8,397 nt of DNA from Gammaproteobacteria bacterium (GTDB lineage: Bacteria > Pseudomonadota > Gammaproteobacteria > Pseudomonadales > Halieaceae): assembly GCA_029859085.1 (NCBI GenBank), contig JAOUDU010000090.1, positions 1 to 8,397 of the forward strand, in the 5' to 3' direction. Shown piece after piece: positions 1 to 7,767 of the stretch. Positions within the stretch are counted from its first letter, which is position 1; each line of letters opens with the position of its first letter. The translations under genes were made by a program, and so were the position numbers. The notes below the pieces were generated by a model. The model was given only the letters and a program-made list of their open reading frames with translations. It made no database searches and was not told the origin of the DNA.

Positions 1-2391
1 TTCTGAATCGTCTACAACCAGGACCTTCGCGCCACGGATCGCAACCAGGTCGGCGGGTCCCGCCCCGCGCCCCAGGCCGCGCTCCCGGCGCACCACCTGC
101 TTGCCATAGGCCAGCATGATGGTGTCCAGCAGTGCGGATGGCTTCACCGGCTTGGCCAGGAAGGCGTCTACGTGGGATGTATGCTCCTGGCTTGGCATAT
201 TCCAGGATGAAAGAAGCACAATCTTCGGCGGCGACGCCTCCTCGCGAATTGCCAGCGCTACATCCAGCCCGGTCATGCCGGGCATCATCCAGTCGAGCAG
301 AACCAGGTCGAAAGAATGCTCCGGACGCATCAATGCCAGGGCTTGTTCGCCACTTTCCGCCAGTGTTACGGTGTAACCAAAGGACTGCAGGTATTCCTGC
401 AGGATATCCCGGGAAGGTTCATTGTCATCGACCACCAGCACGTTCAAGCCCTGCGGTTTATCGTTGCGGTCTGTGGCAATGGGCTGGTCGACCAGGTCAA
501 AATCCAGGGTGAAGTGAAAGCTACTGCCGACGCCCGGTGTACTGCTAACCTCAATCAGTCCACCCATCATCTCGGTGAGCTGTTGTGATATGGCCAGACC
601 CAGGCCGGTACCTCCGTATTGTCGACTGATGGTGCTGTCTGCCTGTGAGAATGACTGGAACAAGCGGGCCAATTGCTCCTCATTCATGCCAATGCCGCTG
701 TCGCGCACGGCAAAGTGGACGCTGACATTCTTATCGCTGCGAGCGACTTCCCGGACTTCCACCACGATTTCACCCTTCGCGGTGAACTTGATGGCATTTC
801 CTGCAAGGTTGATCAGGATCTGGCCCAAACGGGTTGGATCGCCTGACAGGGTATCGGGCAACCCCGGGTCGCGCTGGAAAACCAGCTCCAGGTGTTTGTC
901 CTGGCAGCGCACCATGCAAATGGTGGCCAGGTTGTCCAGAACGTCGTTGAGCGAAAACGGTATGTTCTCAAACTCGAACTTGCCTGCCTCCAGCTTGGAA
1001 AAATCCAGGATGTCATCAATGATGGTGCGCAGGGCATTGGCGGCGCCATCCACCTTGGTCAGGTAATCCTCCTGCTTGGGGTTTAGCTCGGTTTCCAGGC
1101 ACAGACTGGTCAGGCCGATAATGGCGTTCATCGGGGTCCGGATCTCGTGACTCATATTGGCCAGGAAAGTGCCCTTGGTTTCGTTGGCTGACTCGGCCTC
1201 TGCCCGGGCCTCCTCGGCCGCCTGCAGCAGTTGTGTATTTCGAATGGCTGAACCCAGCTGGGTCACATAGCGACCAATGGACTGGATGTCGGCTTCGTCG
1301 AGTGCAAACGGCTCCGCGTTTCCGACAAAGAAAATCGCCCCCACGGCCTTGTTCTGGATCAACAGTGGACACAGCAAAAACGATTTCATCGGGCTGCAGT
1401 TATACAGGAATTTATCGGTGGCACCGGAATTGGCGACCCCCTCCTCGGTCACCGATCCAACATAGATAGTCTCCTGCGTGACTACCGAGGCCGCGATAAA
1501 ACTGTCGCCTGCATCCAGGGGCAGGCCTTCATTTATCAGTGCCTGGTCCAGCTCCGGGGCAAAGTGCACGCCGGCCTGCAGTGCCAGGTGCAGCCGCCCG
1601 TCTTCGGGCCGCTGCAGGAAAACCCCCATCTGGTCAAACTTGAAGAGGCGCTGCAGACCGTTATAGATTGTGTTCTTGACCATATCCACATCGAGGGTGG
1701 AATTCACGATGCGTGCGATTTCGTTGAGATCGGACATTTCGCTGAAAGCCTGTTCCAGTTCGACAGTGCGCTCTTCCACCTTGTTTTCCAGTGACTTTTC
1801 CGAGTCCTGAAGTGCCGCAATTGCCTGGCGCATGCCCGCCGCCGCCGACTGCAGGCGGCCCCCAACCGTCCACAGGGAAATCATCGCCACGGAGCACAGG
1901 ACCGAACTGGCAAACAGCGTGACATGCAGCACCGTGATGTCCGGCACTGTGGGCTTGATTACCGGCGGGAAATTCGCTCCAACAGTGCCGAGGATAATGA
2001 AAAAGATAGACAGTCCCAGCAGTCGCTGCAGCAGTCGAGCGGATACGAATGGCATTGCAATCAATACCGGCAGCAGTGCCGAAACGATAAGCAGTGCGTA
2101 CATGCGCACGCCAACCACCAGCATACAGGCGCAAAGCACATACCAGGTGGAAATGCAGAAGATAACGCCGCGCTCGACCAGGTTTTTTCGCGCCTGGATA
2201 TAACCCGTGCAGGCCAGCGGCAGCATCACAAAAAAGCATAATCCGGAAATCAGGTAAACCGTTGGACTGTGGAAATTGATGTTCATCCACAGGCAGATGA
2301 CCAGCGTGAATAAATAGGTAACGATGGTTGCGAGGCAGACTCGCGCAACCAGTTGGCCTTCCGTGGTTATTTCCCGGTTCTGGTTATCCAC
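1..2391 (-). CDS. Hybrid sensor histidine kinase (6TM-GAF-HisKA-HATPase-REC-REC), C-terminus beyond window
   Basis: This is an inner-membrane hybrid two-component kinase that autophosphorylates on His and passes phosphate to its own receiver. Reading the minus strand from GTG at 2391 gives 797 uninterrupted codons to the window edge. About six hydrophobic segments lie within residues 16-178, then a coiled coil (about 187-222), a GAF-like domain (about 225-375) and HisKA with [12 protein letters not shown] (phospho-acceptor His415). The HATPase follows with N-box [13 protein letters not shown]1 box DSGIGM (Asp564) and [10 protein letters not shown]. Receiver 1 (about 650-765) has Asp655/Asp656, phospho-site LLDWMMPGM (Asp700) and Lys747. 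A second receiver begins at VLVVDDSE just before the edge, so the order resembles BarA/ArcB/TorS-type phosphorelay kinases, which often end in an Hpt domain. The GTG start is chosen because an in-frame TGA lies eight codons upstream with no ATG between, and AAGAGG sits six bases before it. The membrane domain was not assigned to a named family, so the signal is unknown. Confidence 0.95.
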   Translation of the reverse strand, partial: MDNQNREITTEGQLVARVCLATIVTYLFTLVICLWMNINFHSPTVYLISGLCFFVMLPLACTGYIQARKNLVERGVIFCISTWYVLCACMLVVGVRMYALLIVSALLPVLIAMPFVSARLLQRLLGLSIFFIILGTVGANFPPVIKPTVPDITVLHVTLFASSVLCSVAMISLWTVGGRLQSAAAGMRQAIAALQDSEKSLENKVEERTVELEQAFSEMSDLNEIARIVNSTLDVDMVKNTIYNGLQRLFKFDQMGVFLQRPEDGRLHLALQAGVHFAPELDQALINEGLPLDAGDSFIAASVVTQETIYVGSVTEEGVANSGATDKFLYNCSPMKSFLLCPLLIQNKAVGAIFFVGNAEPFALDEADIQSIGRYVTQLGSAIRNTQLLQAAEEARAEAESANETKGTFLANMSHEIRTPMNAIIGLTSLCLETELNPKQEDYLTKVDGAANALRTIIDDILDFSKLEAGKFEFENIPFSLNDVLDNLATICMVRCQDKHLELVFQRDPGLPDTLSGDPTRLGQILINLAGNAIKFTAKGEIVVEVREVARSDKNVSVHFAVRDSGIGMNEEQLARLFQSFSQADSTISRQYGGTGLGLAISQQLTEMMGGLIEVSSTPGVGSSFHFTLDFDLVDQPIATDRNDKPQGLNVLVVDDNEPSRDILQEYLQSFGYTVTLAESGEQALALMRPEHSFDLVLLDWMMPGMTGLDVALAIREEASPPKIVLLSSWNMPSQEHTSHVDAFLAKPVKPSALLDTIMLAYGKQVVRRERGLGRGAGPADLVAIRGAKVLVVDDSE

Positions 2392-2397
2392 TGCTTG

Positions 2398-2403
2398 CCT
2401 CTT
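2398..2403 (-). promoter_or_regulatory. Ribosome binding site of the hybrid kinase
   Basis: On the minus strand AAGAGG ends six bases before the GTG at 2391-2389. Together with the in-frame TGA upstream, this fixes the non-ATG start of the kinase. Confidence 0.65.
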
Positions 2404-2480
2404 ATGTTTTTGTCAGGACTGCACTTTCGTTGCGAGGCCAGGGCAAGCGGCCGAGACTCTCGTTGGGCTAACACTTTACT

Positions 2481-2843
2481 CTAGTTGGCGCTGTCACAGC
2501 CACCACAAAAATGGTGTGTGTTTACTTGATGCTCGGCCGAGCGATCTCGCGAACTCAGGTGCTCGGTCCAGGCAATACCGATTGCAGAAAGAATAAACAC
2601 GATATGAATGATCGTTTGCCACATGACTCCGTCCACTGTGTAGTCCGACCCGCTCGTGCCAAGTGCGCCTATCGCGATAAATGTCTTCAGGAGGTGGATA
2701 GAGCTGATCCCGATGATGGCAATCGCGAGTTTCACCTTGGGCACCGTGGCGTTAACATGGCTGAGCCACTCCGGCTGGTCGGGATGCCCCGCCAGTCGCA
2801 GCCGTGATACGAAGGTTTCTTAGCCGCCCACTATAACCAGCAA
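2481..2843 (-). pseudogene. Decayed YqhA/UPF0114-type inner-membrane protein gene, C-terminal half only
   Basis: The minus-strand frame ending with TAG at 2481-2483 encodes KLAIAIIGISSIHLLKTFI and, further on, VMWQTIIHIVFILSAIGIAW. These resemble the last two membrane segments of the YqhA (UPF0114) family, in which E. coli YqhA has SIVAISSIHLL and MWYVIIHLTFVLSAF. Similarity continues upstream through ETFVSRL and HPDQPEWLSHVNAT. At 2822-2820 a TAA stands where the family has Tyr (LLVIVGG-stop-ETFVSRL against the family's SGYENFVSQL). Upstream of about 2843 the resemblance ends, and the N-terminal membrane segments expected of a protein of about 160 residues are absent. A GTG at 2744 could start an 87-residue product, but it has no obvious Shine-Dalgarno sequence. 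I read this as a truncated, stop-containing remnant. YqhA's function is poorly known. The family match is from memory of the E. coli protein, not a search. Confidence 0.75.
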
Positions 2844-3047
2844 CCGGGTGCATGCCAAACATGACGCGGCCGTGCAGGGGACTGTGTGGGCATTTATTGC
2901 AGCAGGGCGCCATCGGGGAGAACGCCTTCTGGTATTTGTGGCCCAGCGGGGTTAATTTATTCAAACCAAAGAGAGGCAGTGCCACCGGGGGATCACCAGT
3001 GTCCTCGGTAGACCTGCAAAGTAAACATGTCGAGGCGAGCGAGAAAT
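2844..3047. other. Intergenic region between yqhA-like remnant and SDR gene
   Basis: No gene is recognised here. A plus-strand frame (2852-3097) and a minus-strand frame (3078-2752) stay open, but neither has a good ribosome binding site or a recognised motif, and both run into neighbouring sequence. A weak inverted repeat, ACCGGGG at 2984-2990 with CCTCGGT at 3003-3009 (seven pairs including one G-U, loop of 12), lies about 40 bases before the SDR start and could be a regulatory hairpin or chance. The promoter for the downstream genes should lie here, but no clear -35/-10 pair was found. The missing N-terminal part of the yqhA-like gene is not here in any frame I read. Confidence 0.5.
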
Positions 3048-3854
3048 ATGGACTTACAACTGAGCGGGCGGCGCGCACTGATAACTGGCAGCAGTAGCGG
3101 AATTGGCGAGGCCATCGCCCGCATGCTCGCGCAGGAAGGTGCGATCGTGGTCGTGCATGGCCGAAATCGTGAGCGAGCCGAGAAGGTGGCCGCTGATATC
3201 GACGCCGCGGGTGTCGCCATCGGAGACCTGTCGACGGACGAAGGCGCTACTGGCGTTCATATGGAGGCTCAGCATGCTCTTGGCGGAAGTATCGAGATTC
3301 TTGTAAACAATGCGGGCGGGAGCTCGACCGGTAACACCTCCCGAACTCCATTGGAGATTGGCGTTGCCGACTGGATTTCAAATTATCATACCAACACTCT
3401 CGCCGCGGTGAGGATGGTCCGGCTGGCTGTGCCGGATATGGTTGCCGCCGGGTTTGGGCGCGTTATCCAGGTCTCAAGTGCCGTGGCAATACAGCCAAAC
3501 AACCTCGGTACCGACTATTCCGCTGCAAAAGCCGCTCTCAATAATTTCACTGTAAGCCTCGCCGGTTCGCTCAAGGGTGTTGGCGTCACTGTCAACACGG
3601 TGACTCCCGGAGTGATTATGGTAGACGGCCTGATCCGGTATGCGCGCACAAAATTTGGCGATCCTGACATGTCGGTCGAGGAGATTACTCAACGGCTGGC
3701 AGAGGAAAAGGTATTCACCCTGCCGCCGGTCGGCCGGCTCGGAATTCCGCAGGAAGTCGCTATGGTCGCCTGCATGCTTGCAAGTCCCGCGCTGGGTTAC
3801 GTCACGGGTTCAAACTATCGCGTCGATGGCGGGCAGGTCCGTTCGGTCGTATGA
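3048..3854 (+). CDS. SDR-family NAD(P)-dependent oxidoreductase
   Basis: This is a cytosolic classical short-chain dehydrogenase/reductase of 268 residues, a usual length, expected to interconvert an alcohol and a ketone, or a related C=O/C=C bond, with NAD(P)H. The cofactor motif TGSSSGIG is at residues 13-20, the NNAG motif at 87-90, catalytic Ser144 in VSSAVA, and Tyr157/Lys161 in YSAAK. The C-terminus has the familiar PVGRLGIPQEVA and YVTGSNYRVDGGQ. The second strand ends HGRN, so Arg and Asn replace the acidic residue typical of NAD-specific enzymes, which suggests NADP(H). The start at 3048 puts LSGRRALITG seven residues or so from the N-terminus, as in most relatives. An in-frame ATG at 3027 would add seven residues (MSRRARN) with a weaker upstream site; purine-rich GAGGCGAGCGAG lies between the two. 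The next gene begins 67 bases downstream, so co-transcription is likely. Many SDRs of this type are annotated as 3-oxoacyl-ACP reductase; the substrate cannot be assigned. Confidence 0.93.
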   Translation: MDLQLSGRRALITGSSSGIGEAIARMLAQEGAIVVVHGRNRERAEKVAADIDAAGVAIGDLSTDEGATGVHMEAQHALGGSIEILVNNAGGSSTGNTSRTPLEIGVADWISNYHTNTLAAVRMVRLAVPDMVAAGFGRVIQVSSAVAIQPNNLGTDYSAAKAALNNFTVSLAGSLKGVGVTVNTVTPGVIMVDGLIRYARTKFGDPDMSVEEITQRLAEEKVFTLPPVGRLGIPQEVAMVACMLASPALGYVTGSNYRVDGGQVRSVV

Positions 3855-3907
3855 CACAGCGGGAATACTACGTGGCCACGCCGCCCGGTCGGTTTGGTAG
3901 ACTTACA

Positions 3908-3915
3908 GGGGGAGG
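3908..3915 (+). promoter_or_regulatory. Ribosome binding site of the DapB-like gene
   Basis: GGGGGAGG is a strong Shine-Dalgarno match six bases before the ATG at 3922. It fixes that start and suggests efficient translation. Confidence 0.75.
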
Positions 3916-3921
3916 TATTCG

Positions 3922-4980
3922 ATGACCCAAAGAAAATATCGTGTCATCCAGTGGTGCACCGGGGTGGTGGGCAAGGTGGCACTTCGACATTTTATCGAGA
4001 ATCCGGCGTTCCAGCTCGTCGGTGTGCTGGTCACCAATCCCGAAAAGGTTGGAAAAGATGCGGGGGACCTCGTCGGCCTCCCGCCGACCGGGGTGACCGC
4101 AACTGACGATATCGACAGGATCATTGCCCTGGACGCCGACTGCGTTCATTACGCACCCCGGGTCGCCGACACCGATATGATCTGCCGTCTCTTGCGCTCG
4201 GGAAAAAACGTGGCTTCGGTGGGCGGCCCATTTTCACCGGAGCACTATCCCGAGCAGTTCGACAGGATCGAAGCCGCTTGCGACGAGGGTGGAGTGTCCT
4301 ATCATGCCTGCGGAATCCACCCGGGCTTTTCCGGCGATATCCTGCCACTGACGCTCACCCGGCTCATGAACAGGGTCGATCATATCCAGGTCTACGAATT
4401 CATCGATAAGCTTGAAAACCCGATGATTTATACCGAGGTCATGGGTTTCGGACGCGACCCTGGTGAACTGTTGGCCAAGCCCAGCCGCTCACCGGAAGCG
4501 CCATATGCGTTCGCGCAATCGATGGCGCTGGTGGCGGAGGGCCTGGGTAAAAAGATCGAGAATATTACGACGCAGCTCGAGGTTGCCACCGCCACCAGGG
4601 ACATCCCCTACGAAGTTGGCGAGGGACTCCCCGGCGGTGTGATCCGCAAAGGTACAGTCGGCGGTCAGCACTATGAATGGACGGCGTGGGCGGATGGCTC
4701 CCCGTTGATTACATACCACTTTTTCTGGTCGATGGGTGCGGATATCGAACCACGCTGGGATATCGATAGCCGCTACCAGGTCGTGATCGAGGGCGATCCT
4801 CCGCTGGAAGTGAGGTTGATGGGACGCCCGGGTGCTGATGGTGTGCGGCCTTTCCTCGGTTTACCCTGGACGGGGTTACTCGGAGCAACAGCCGTCCCGG
4901 CTGTCTGCGACGCCAGGCCGGGAGTGATTACCCATATCGATCTGGGCGTAGTGCAACCGCGTGGCCTGGTGCGGCCTTGA
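3922..4980 (+). CDS. DapB-like NAD(P)-dependent oxidoreductase (dihydrodipicolinate reductase / amine dehydrogenase superfamily)
   Basis: This 352-residue protein starts with a Rossmann nucleotide-binding motif, YRVIQWCTGVVGK (residues 6-18), followed by ALRHFIENPAFQLVGVLV. The opening is characteristic of a group often annotated as dihydrodipicolinate reductase, which also includes 2,4-diaminopentanoate dehydrogenase. True DapB is about 270 residues and carries a different catalytic motif, so a role in lysine synthesis is unlikely. Recognisable middle elements are GPFSPEHYPEQF and CGIHPGFSGDILPL (His133, Pro134, Gly135), probably near the active site. The last 150 residues form a variable region likely to shape the substrate pocket. 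There is no signal peptide or membrane segment, so it should be cytosolic. It lies between an SDR and a porin gene, which suggests it acts on a compound or intermediate handled by this cluster. The superfamily is fairly certain; the reaction is unknown, and oxidation or reduction of an amine/imine or similar bond is only inference. Confidence 0.88.
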   Translation: MTQRKYRVIQWCTGVVGKVALRHFIENPAFQLVGVLVTNPEKVGKDAGDLVGLPPTGVTATDDIDRIIALDADCVHYAPRVADTDMICRLLRSGKNVASVGGPFSPEHYPEQFDRIEAACDEGGVSYHACGIHPGFSGDILPLTLTRLMNRVDHIQVYEFIDKLENPMIYTEVMGFGRDPGELLAKPSRSPEAPYAFAQSMALVAEGLGKKIENITTQLEVATATRDIPYEVGEGLPGGVIRKGTVGGQHYEWTAWADGSPLITYHFFWSMGADIEPRWDIDSRYQVVIEGDPPLEVRLMGRPGADGVRPFLGLPWTGLLGATAVPAVCDARPGVITHIDLGVVQPRGLVRP

Positions 4981-5061
4981 TCGACTGGAGTGCTCAGAAA
5001 TAGAACGCGATGTACTGACAGGCAACAAGCATTGGGTGTGGACGAAGGTAACTACCGGGAC

Positions 5062-5069
5062 GGGGGAGA
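5062..5069 (+). promoter_or_regulatory. Ribosome binding site deciding the porin start
   Basis: GGGGGAGA lies four bases before ATG 5074. It favours that start over the upstream in-frame ATG at 4990, which would place 28 polar, charged residues ahead of the signal peptide. Confidence 0.7.
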
Positions 5070-5073
5070 ATAC

Positions 5074-6651
5074 ATGTTGGTTTACGCACGATGCATAGCG
5101 ATATTACTCGGCGTTCTATCTGCCGCAGTTTATGCCTCGACCATCCAGGTACAGGGCGCCCCTGCTCAATCAGCGGCGACTGCACTCGATCCCGGGATGG
5201 ACATGAGCCAGGTTATCGCCCTGTTGCAACAGCAGCAGCAGGACCTGGCCGAGCAACGGAAATTGCTGGAGGCACAGGCAAATCAAATCGCCAGCCTGAA
5301 AAATGAACTCGATGTACTGCGCACGCCGACACCACTCGTCAGTGTCGCGGACAAGGCTGCCTCGACCGAGCCGCCGGCCGAGGTCGGCAGTAAAGTGGTT
5401 ACTGAACCAATAGCGGCAAGCGGAACTGAATCAGGTCCGCAGGTTGCAGGCAGCGATACACCCGAGACGCCCAAGACTGCCGGGCAAGTTAAAGCGGAAG
5501 CGGGCAAGTCAGTTGCGAAAGCCCAGGCAGATGATCCTACCCAGGCCCTGCTTTCTGACTTTGTCGGGGCGTGGCGGCTGCCTGGCACTGATGCCGCACT
5601 GCGAATCGGCGGATTTGTCAAAACAGATATTGTCTACAATTTCGATCCCCTGCAGATCTCCGACCGATTTATCGTAGGCTCCATTCCGGCGGGACAGGAC
5701 GACGCGTCAACTGCTGAAGCACAGAGCAGTATCACCGCCAACCAGTCGCGCCTGAACTTCGATCTTCGCGAGCCCACCGAGTTCGGGATACTGCGTGCTT
5801 TTATCGAAGGTGATTTTGCCGGAGACGGCGACACCTTTCGCATGCGCCACGCTTTCGGACAGTGGAAGCAACTTCTTGCGGGTAAAACCTGGTCTGCCTT
5901 CATGGATACTGACGCGAGCCCGGAGGAGGTCGATTTTGAGGGCCTGAACGCTCGCATCAACGTGCGCCAGGCCCAGGTGAGGCTGATGCCCGCGCGGGGC
6001 GCCGAGTATGGCCTGGAAGTGTCCCTCGAGGACCCCAACCCCGAGGTACAGAATGGCCAGGGCGTAACGCGCGCCCCGGATTTCGTGGTGGCAGGCCGCT
6101 TCACCCCTAACGACAGGCTGCACCTCAAGCTGAGCCTGCTCGGGCGGCAGATTCGAGCCGAGGCTGACCCTTATTTCGGTGTCGGGGTATCGAAGCAATA
6201 CGCCTGGGGAGCCTCGCTAAGTGGGCGATTCATCACTCCCCTGTTTGATAAGCGAGACAGTGTATTGTTCCAGCTCAGTGGAGGTGACGGCATTGGCCGC
6301 TACGTCAACGATCTTGCGAGTGTTGGTAACTTTGACGGTATATTCAATCCGAACAACGGGGACATGCAGTTGTTTGACATACTGGCGGGGTATGTGTCCG
6401 GGCAACACTGGTGGGGCGGCTCCGGAACTTTGAGATCGAACTTCACGCTTGGGGTTGTGGATATCAATAACCCGGGGTTTATCGATGGTAATGCCTACAA
6501 GCGCACCTACCGTCTTTCAACCAATCTGTTCTGGACGCCTACCCCGCGTATTGATTTGGGGGCGGAATACTTGTGGGGCCGACGTGAAAATGAAGGCGGG
6601 GATAAGGGAGACGCGACCCAGGTTCAACTGATGACGCGTTATCGGTTCTGA
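5074..6651 (+). CDS. DcaP-like outer-membrane porin with N-terminal coiled coil
   Basis: This 525-residue protein is exported to the outer membrane. Residues 1-21 look like a Sec signal peptide (MLVYARC, a hydrophobic stretch, then VYA before Ser22). Next comes a Gln-rich coiled coil at about 47-82 (VIALLQQQQQDLAEQR onward), a low-complexity Ala/Thr/Pro/Glu linker to about 150, and a beta-barrel from about 165. The barrel opens with GAWRLPGTDAALRIGGFVKT and contains alternating strands such as FRMRHAFGQWKQLLAGKTWS. It ends in TRYRF, with the terminal Phe expected for BAM-dependent barrels. This order matches the DcaP family, trimeric porins with a periplasmic coiled coil; Acinetobacter DcaP is linked to uptake of dicarboxylic acids and other small negatively charged molecules. 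The start at 5074 is chosen for its signal peptide and ribosome binding site. The gene begins 93 bases after the DapB-like gene and probably provides uptake for the cluster's substrate. The substrate itself is not readable from the sequence. Confidence 0.9.
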   Translation: MLVYARCIAILLGVLSAAVYASTIQVQGAPAQSAATALDPGMDMSQVIALLQQQQQDLAEQRKLLEAQANQIASLKNELDVLRTPTPLVSVADKAASTEPPAEVGSKVVTEPIAASGTESGPQVAGSDTPETPKTAGQVKAEAGKSVAKAQADDPTQALLSDFVGAWRLPGTDAALRIGGFVKTDIVYNFDPLQISDRFIVGSIPAGQDDASTAEAQSSITANQSRLNFDLREPTEFGILRAFIEGDFAGDGDTFRMRHAFGQWKQLLAGKTWSAFMDTDASPEEVDFEGLNARINVRQAQVRLMPARGAEYGLEVSLEDPNPEVQNGQGVTRAPDFVVAGRFTPNDRLHLKLSLLGRQIRAEADPYFGVGVSKQYAWGASLSGRFITPLFDKRDSVLFQLSGGDGIGRYVNDLASVGNFDGIFNPNNGDMQLFDILAGYVSGQHWWGGSGTLRSNFTLGVVDINNPGFIDGNAYKRTYRLSTNLFWTPTPRIDLGAEYLWGRRENEGGDKGDATQVQLMTRYRF

Positions 6652-6903
6652 TAGCGATCCCCGGCGCAGCCATTGTGCTGACAGTTGCCTGCACGGCTGT
6701 CGAGCTCACGGGAAATATTCGGGTTGGGTGAGGATCCGGGCGTTTTCCTGACGTTGACATGGGTAGCACGTCTCTCGGGACATCAGCGGCTACCGGCTCC
6801 TCCGGTGCATCGGGGTAAAGTTTCAAAACGCTCGGCCCGAATGACCAACCATATTGATAGAAGTAATTTTATTTGTGACAACATCCTTTATTGAGGTTTC
6901 ACC
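6652..6903. other. Intergenic region between porin and CMD-family gene
   Basis: These 252 bases hold no recognised gene; open frames on both strands lack motifs and good ribosome binding sites. GACAG at 6680-6684 with CTGTC at 6697-6701 could form a weak stem after the porin, but no T-run follows. The last 50 bases before the CMD gene are markedly AT-rich (TTGATA at 6854-6859, then ATTTTATTTG), the most plausible place for a promoter of its own, though I cannot name a clean -10 box. Confidence 0.4.
6893..6896 (+). promoter_or_regulatory. Ribosome binding site of the CMD-family gene
   Basis: GAGG lies seven bases before ATG 6904. It supports that start over the in-frame-free alternatives just upstream. 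Confidence 0.6.
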
Positions 6904-7551
6904 ATGTCAGACAACCACGAGAACCAGGCCCAGGTTTACGGCGCGACTATCGAGAAACGCCAGGAGTATATCCTCGGCCATCCGCCGCGCCTTTCTGCCC
7001 TCGCACCGGAGGAGCGAACCGAACGCCAACAGGAAATTCTCGATGAAATCAGCATGGTTGTGGTCGACGGTGTGCGTAAGCCCAGGGAAGACAAGGACGC
7101 CCTGGAGATTCTGATCCGGCACCACGAACTCTACCTGGCCCATATGGGCGTCGCTAAAAAGTTCCTGTCCGACGGGGAAATGCCGATCAGGGACAGGGAA
7201 CTGGCGGTATTGCGTATTGGATGGCTGTCACAGGCGCCATTTGAATGGGGTTCACATGTCAAGATTTCCAAGCGGAACGGCATTACCTCGGAGGAAATCG
7301 AAAGGGTGACGGAAGGTTCTTCAGCCAAGGGCTGGAACAAGCGGGATCGCGCCATCATTCGCGCCATGGAAGAACTGCATCTTGATTCCATGATAAGCGA
7401 CGAGACCTGGGCTGACCTGCAGCAGTTCTATAACGATAAAAAGCTTATTGAGCTGGTGATCCTCGCCGGCCAGTACAAGACTGTCGCCTATTACCAGAAT
7501 GCCCTGAGGCTCCCGATGGCGCCTGAAAATAAGGGCTTATTCGCCCGCTGA
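6904..7551 (+). CDS. Carboxymuconolactone decarboxylase (CMD/AhpD-fold) family protein
   Basis: This is a 215-residue, mostly helical cytosolic protein. The core EMPIRDRELAVLRIGWLS, then APFEWGSHVKISKRNGIT (Glu114, Trp115, His118), is the signature of the CMD family, where the E-W-x-x-H pattern sits at the active-site helix. The CxxC pair used by AhpD-type peroxidase partners is absent, so a thiol peroxidase role is unlikely; this branch more resembles 4-carboxymuconolactone decarboxylase-like proteins found in catabolic clusters. The next helices (KRDRAIIRAMEELH, then KKLIELVILAGQYKTVAYYQNAL) fit the family. It is longer than the minimal single-domain CMD (about 120-130 residues), with an extra N-terminal helical stretch of about 80 residues. 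It lies 252 bases after the porin gene on the same strand, probably functionally linked but perhaps separately transcribed. The fold is secure; the reaction is unknown. Confidence 0.88.
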   Translation: MSDNHENQAQVYGATIEKRQEYILGHPPRLSALAPEERTERQQEILDEISMVVVDGVRKPREDKDALEILIRHHELYLAHMGVAKKFLSDGEMPIRDRELAVLRIGWLSQAPFEWGSHVKISKRNGITSEEIERVTEGSSAKGWNKRDRAIIRAMEELHLDSMISDETWADLQQFYNDKKLIELVILAGQYKTVAYYQNALRLPMAPENKGLFAR

Positions 7552-7767
7552 GGGGTGGTTATCCAAACCAGTCGCAAACCCGCCGTCGGTGGTATCGACA
7601 AGTAAAAAGGCCGGAGCTGCCAGCCCCGGCAGGAACGAAGGAGGGTGCTTCCTGGTGGTCACGAGACTAAAGCACAGGAGCGGGCTCCAGGTTCCGTCCG
7701 GTTCAGTTTGGCACCATCTATCAATGGAGAGACCCGGACAAACGGATATATACTCCGCTCGATACCT
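7552..7767. other. Intergenic/decayed DNA between CMD gene and mscS-like remnant
   Basis: No gene is recognised. Frames open here (from 7589 and 7645) lack motifs and usable ribosome binding sites. A small stem, CTGCC at 7617-7621 with GGCAG at 7628-7632, lies about 65 bases after the CMD stop with no T-run, so it is at best a weak terminator. The stretch may include the eroded 5' part of the channel gene, but I see no similarity to the channel's N-terminal membrane segments. Confidence 0.4.

Noticed and set aside
1661..2290. A 209-codon minus-strand frame beginning with GTG at 2290.
   Set aside because: It is a shifted frame within the kinase, whose own frame reads through with membrane segments and a GAF domain.
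3027..3047. Upstream ATG at 3027 as the SDR start.
   Set aside because: It adds MSRRARN, which is atypical for the family, and the bases before it give a poorer ribosome binding site; it cannot be fully excluded.
2852..3097. Plus-strand 81-codon frame (MPNMTRPCRG onward) overlapping the SDR start.
   Set aside because: It has no ribosome binding site, runs out of frame into the SDR gene, and matches no family I can name; kept only as part of the unexplained intergenic stretch.
3871..3880. Perfect 10-base palindrome CGTGGCCACG between the SDR and DapB-like genes.
   Set aside because: A palindrome this short is expected by chance in several kilobases, and no promoter elements or second copy accompany it.
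4990..5073. Upstream ATG at 4990 as the porin start.
   Set aside because: It would bury the signal peptide behind 28 charged residues, and ATG 5074 has a strong Shine-Dalgarno sequence.
5225..5245. CAG/CAA run in the porin gene as a possible unstable repeat.
   Set aside because: It encodes the Gln-rich start of a coiled coil, is short and mixed in codon use, and is normal for this porin family.
5634..6198. Two long minus-strand open frames opposite the porin gene (about 164 codons each).
   Set aside because: They lie inside a well-supported porin gene, show no family motif, and are expected by chance opposite GC-rich coding DNA.
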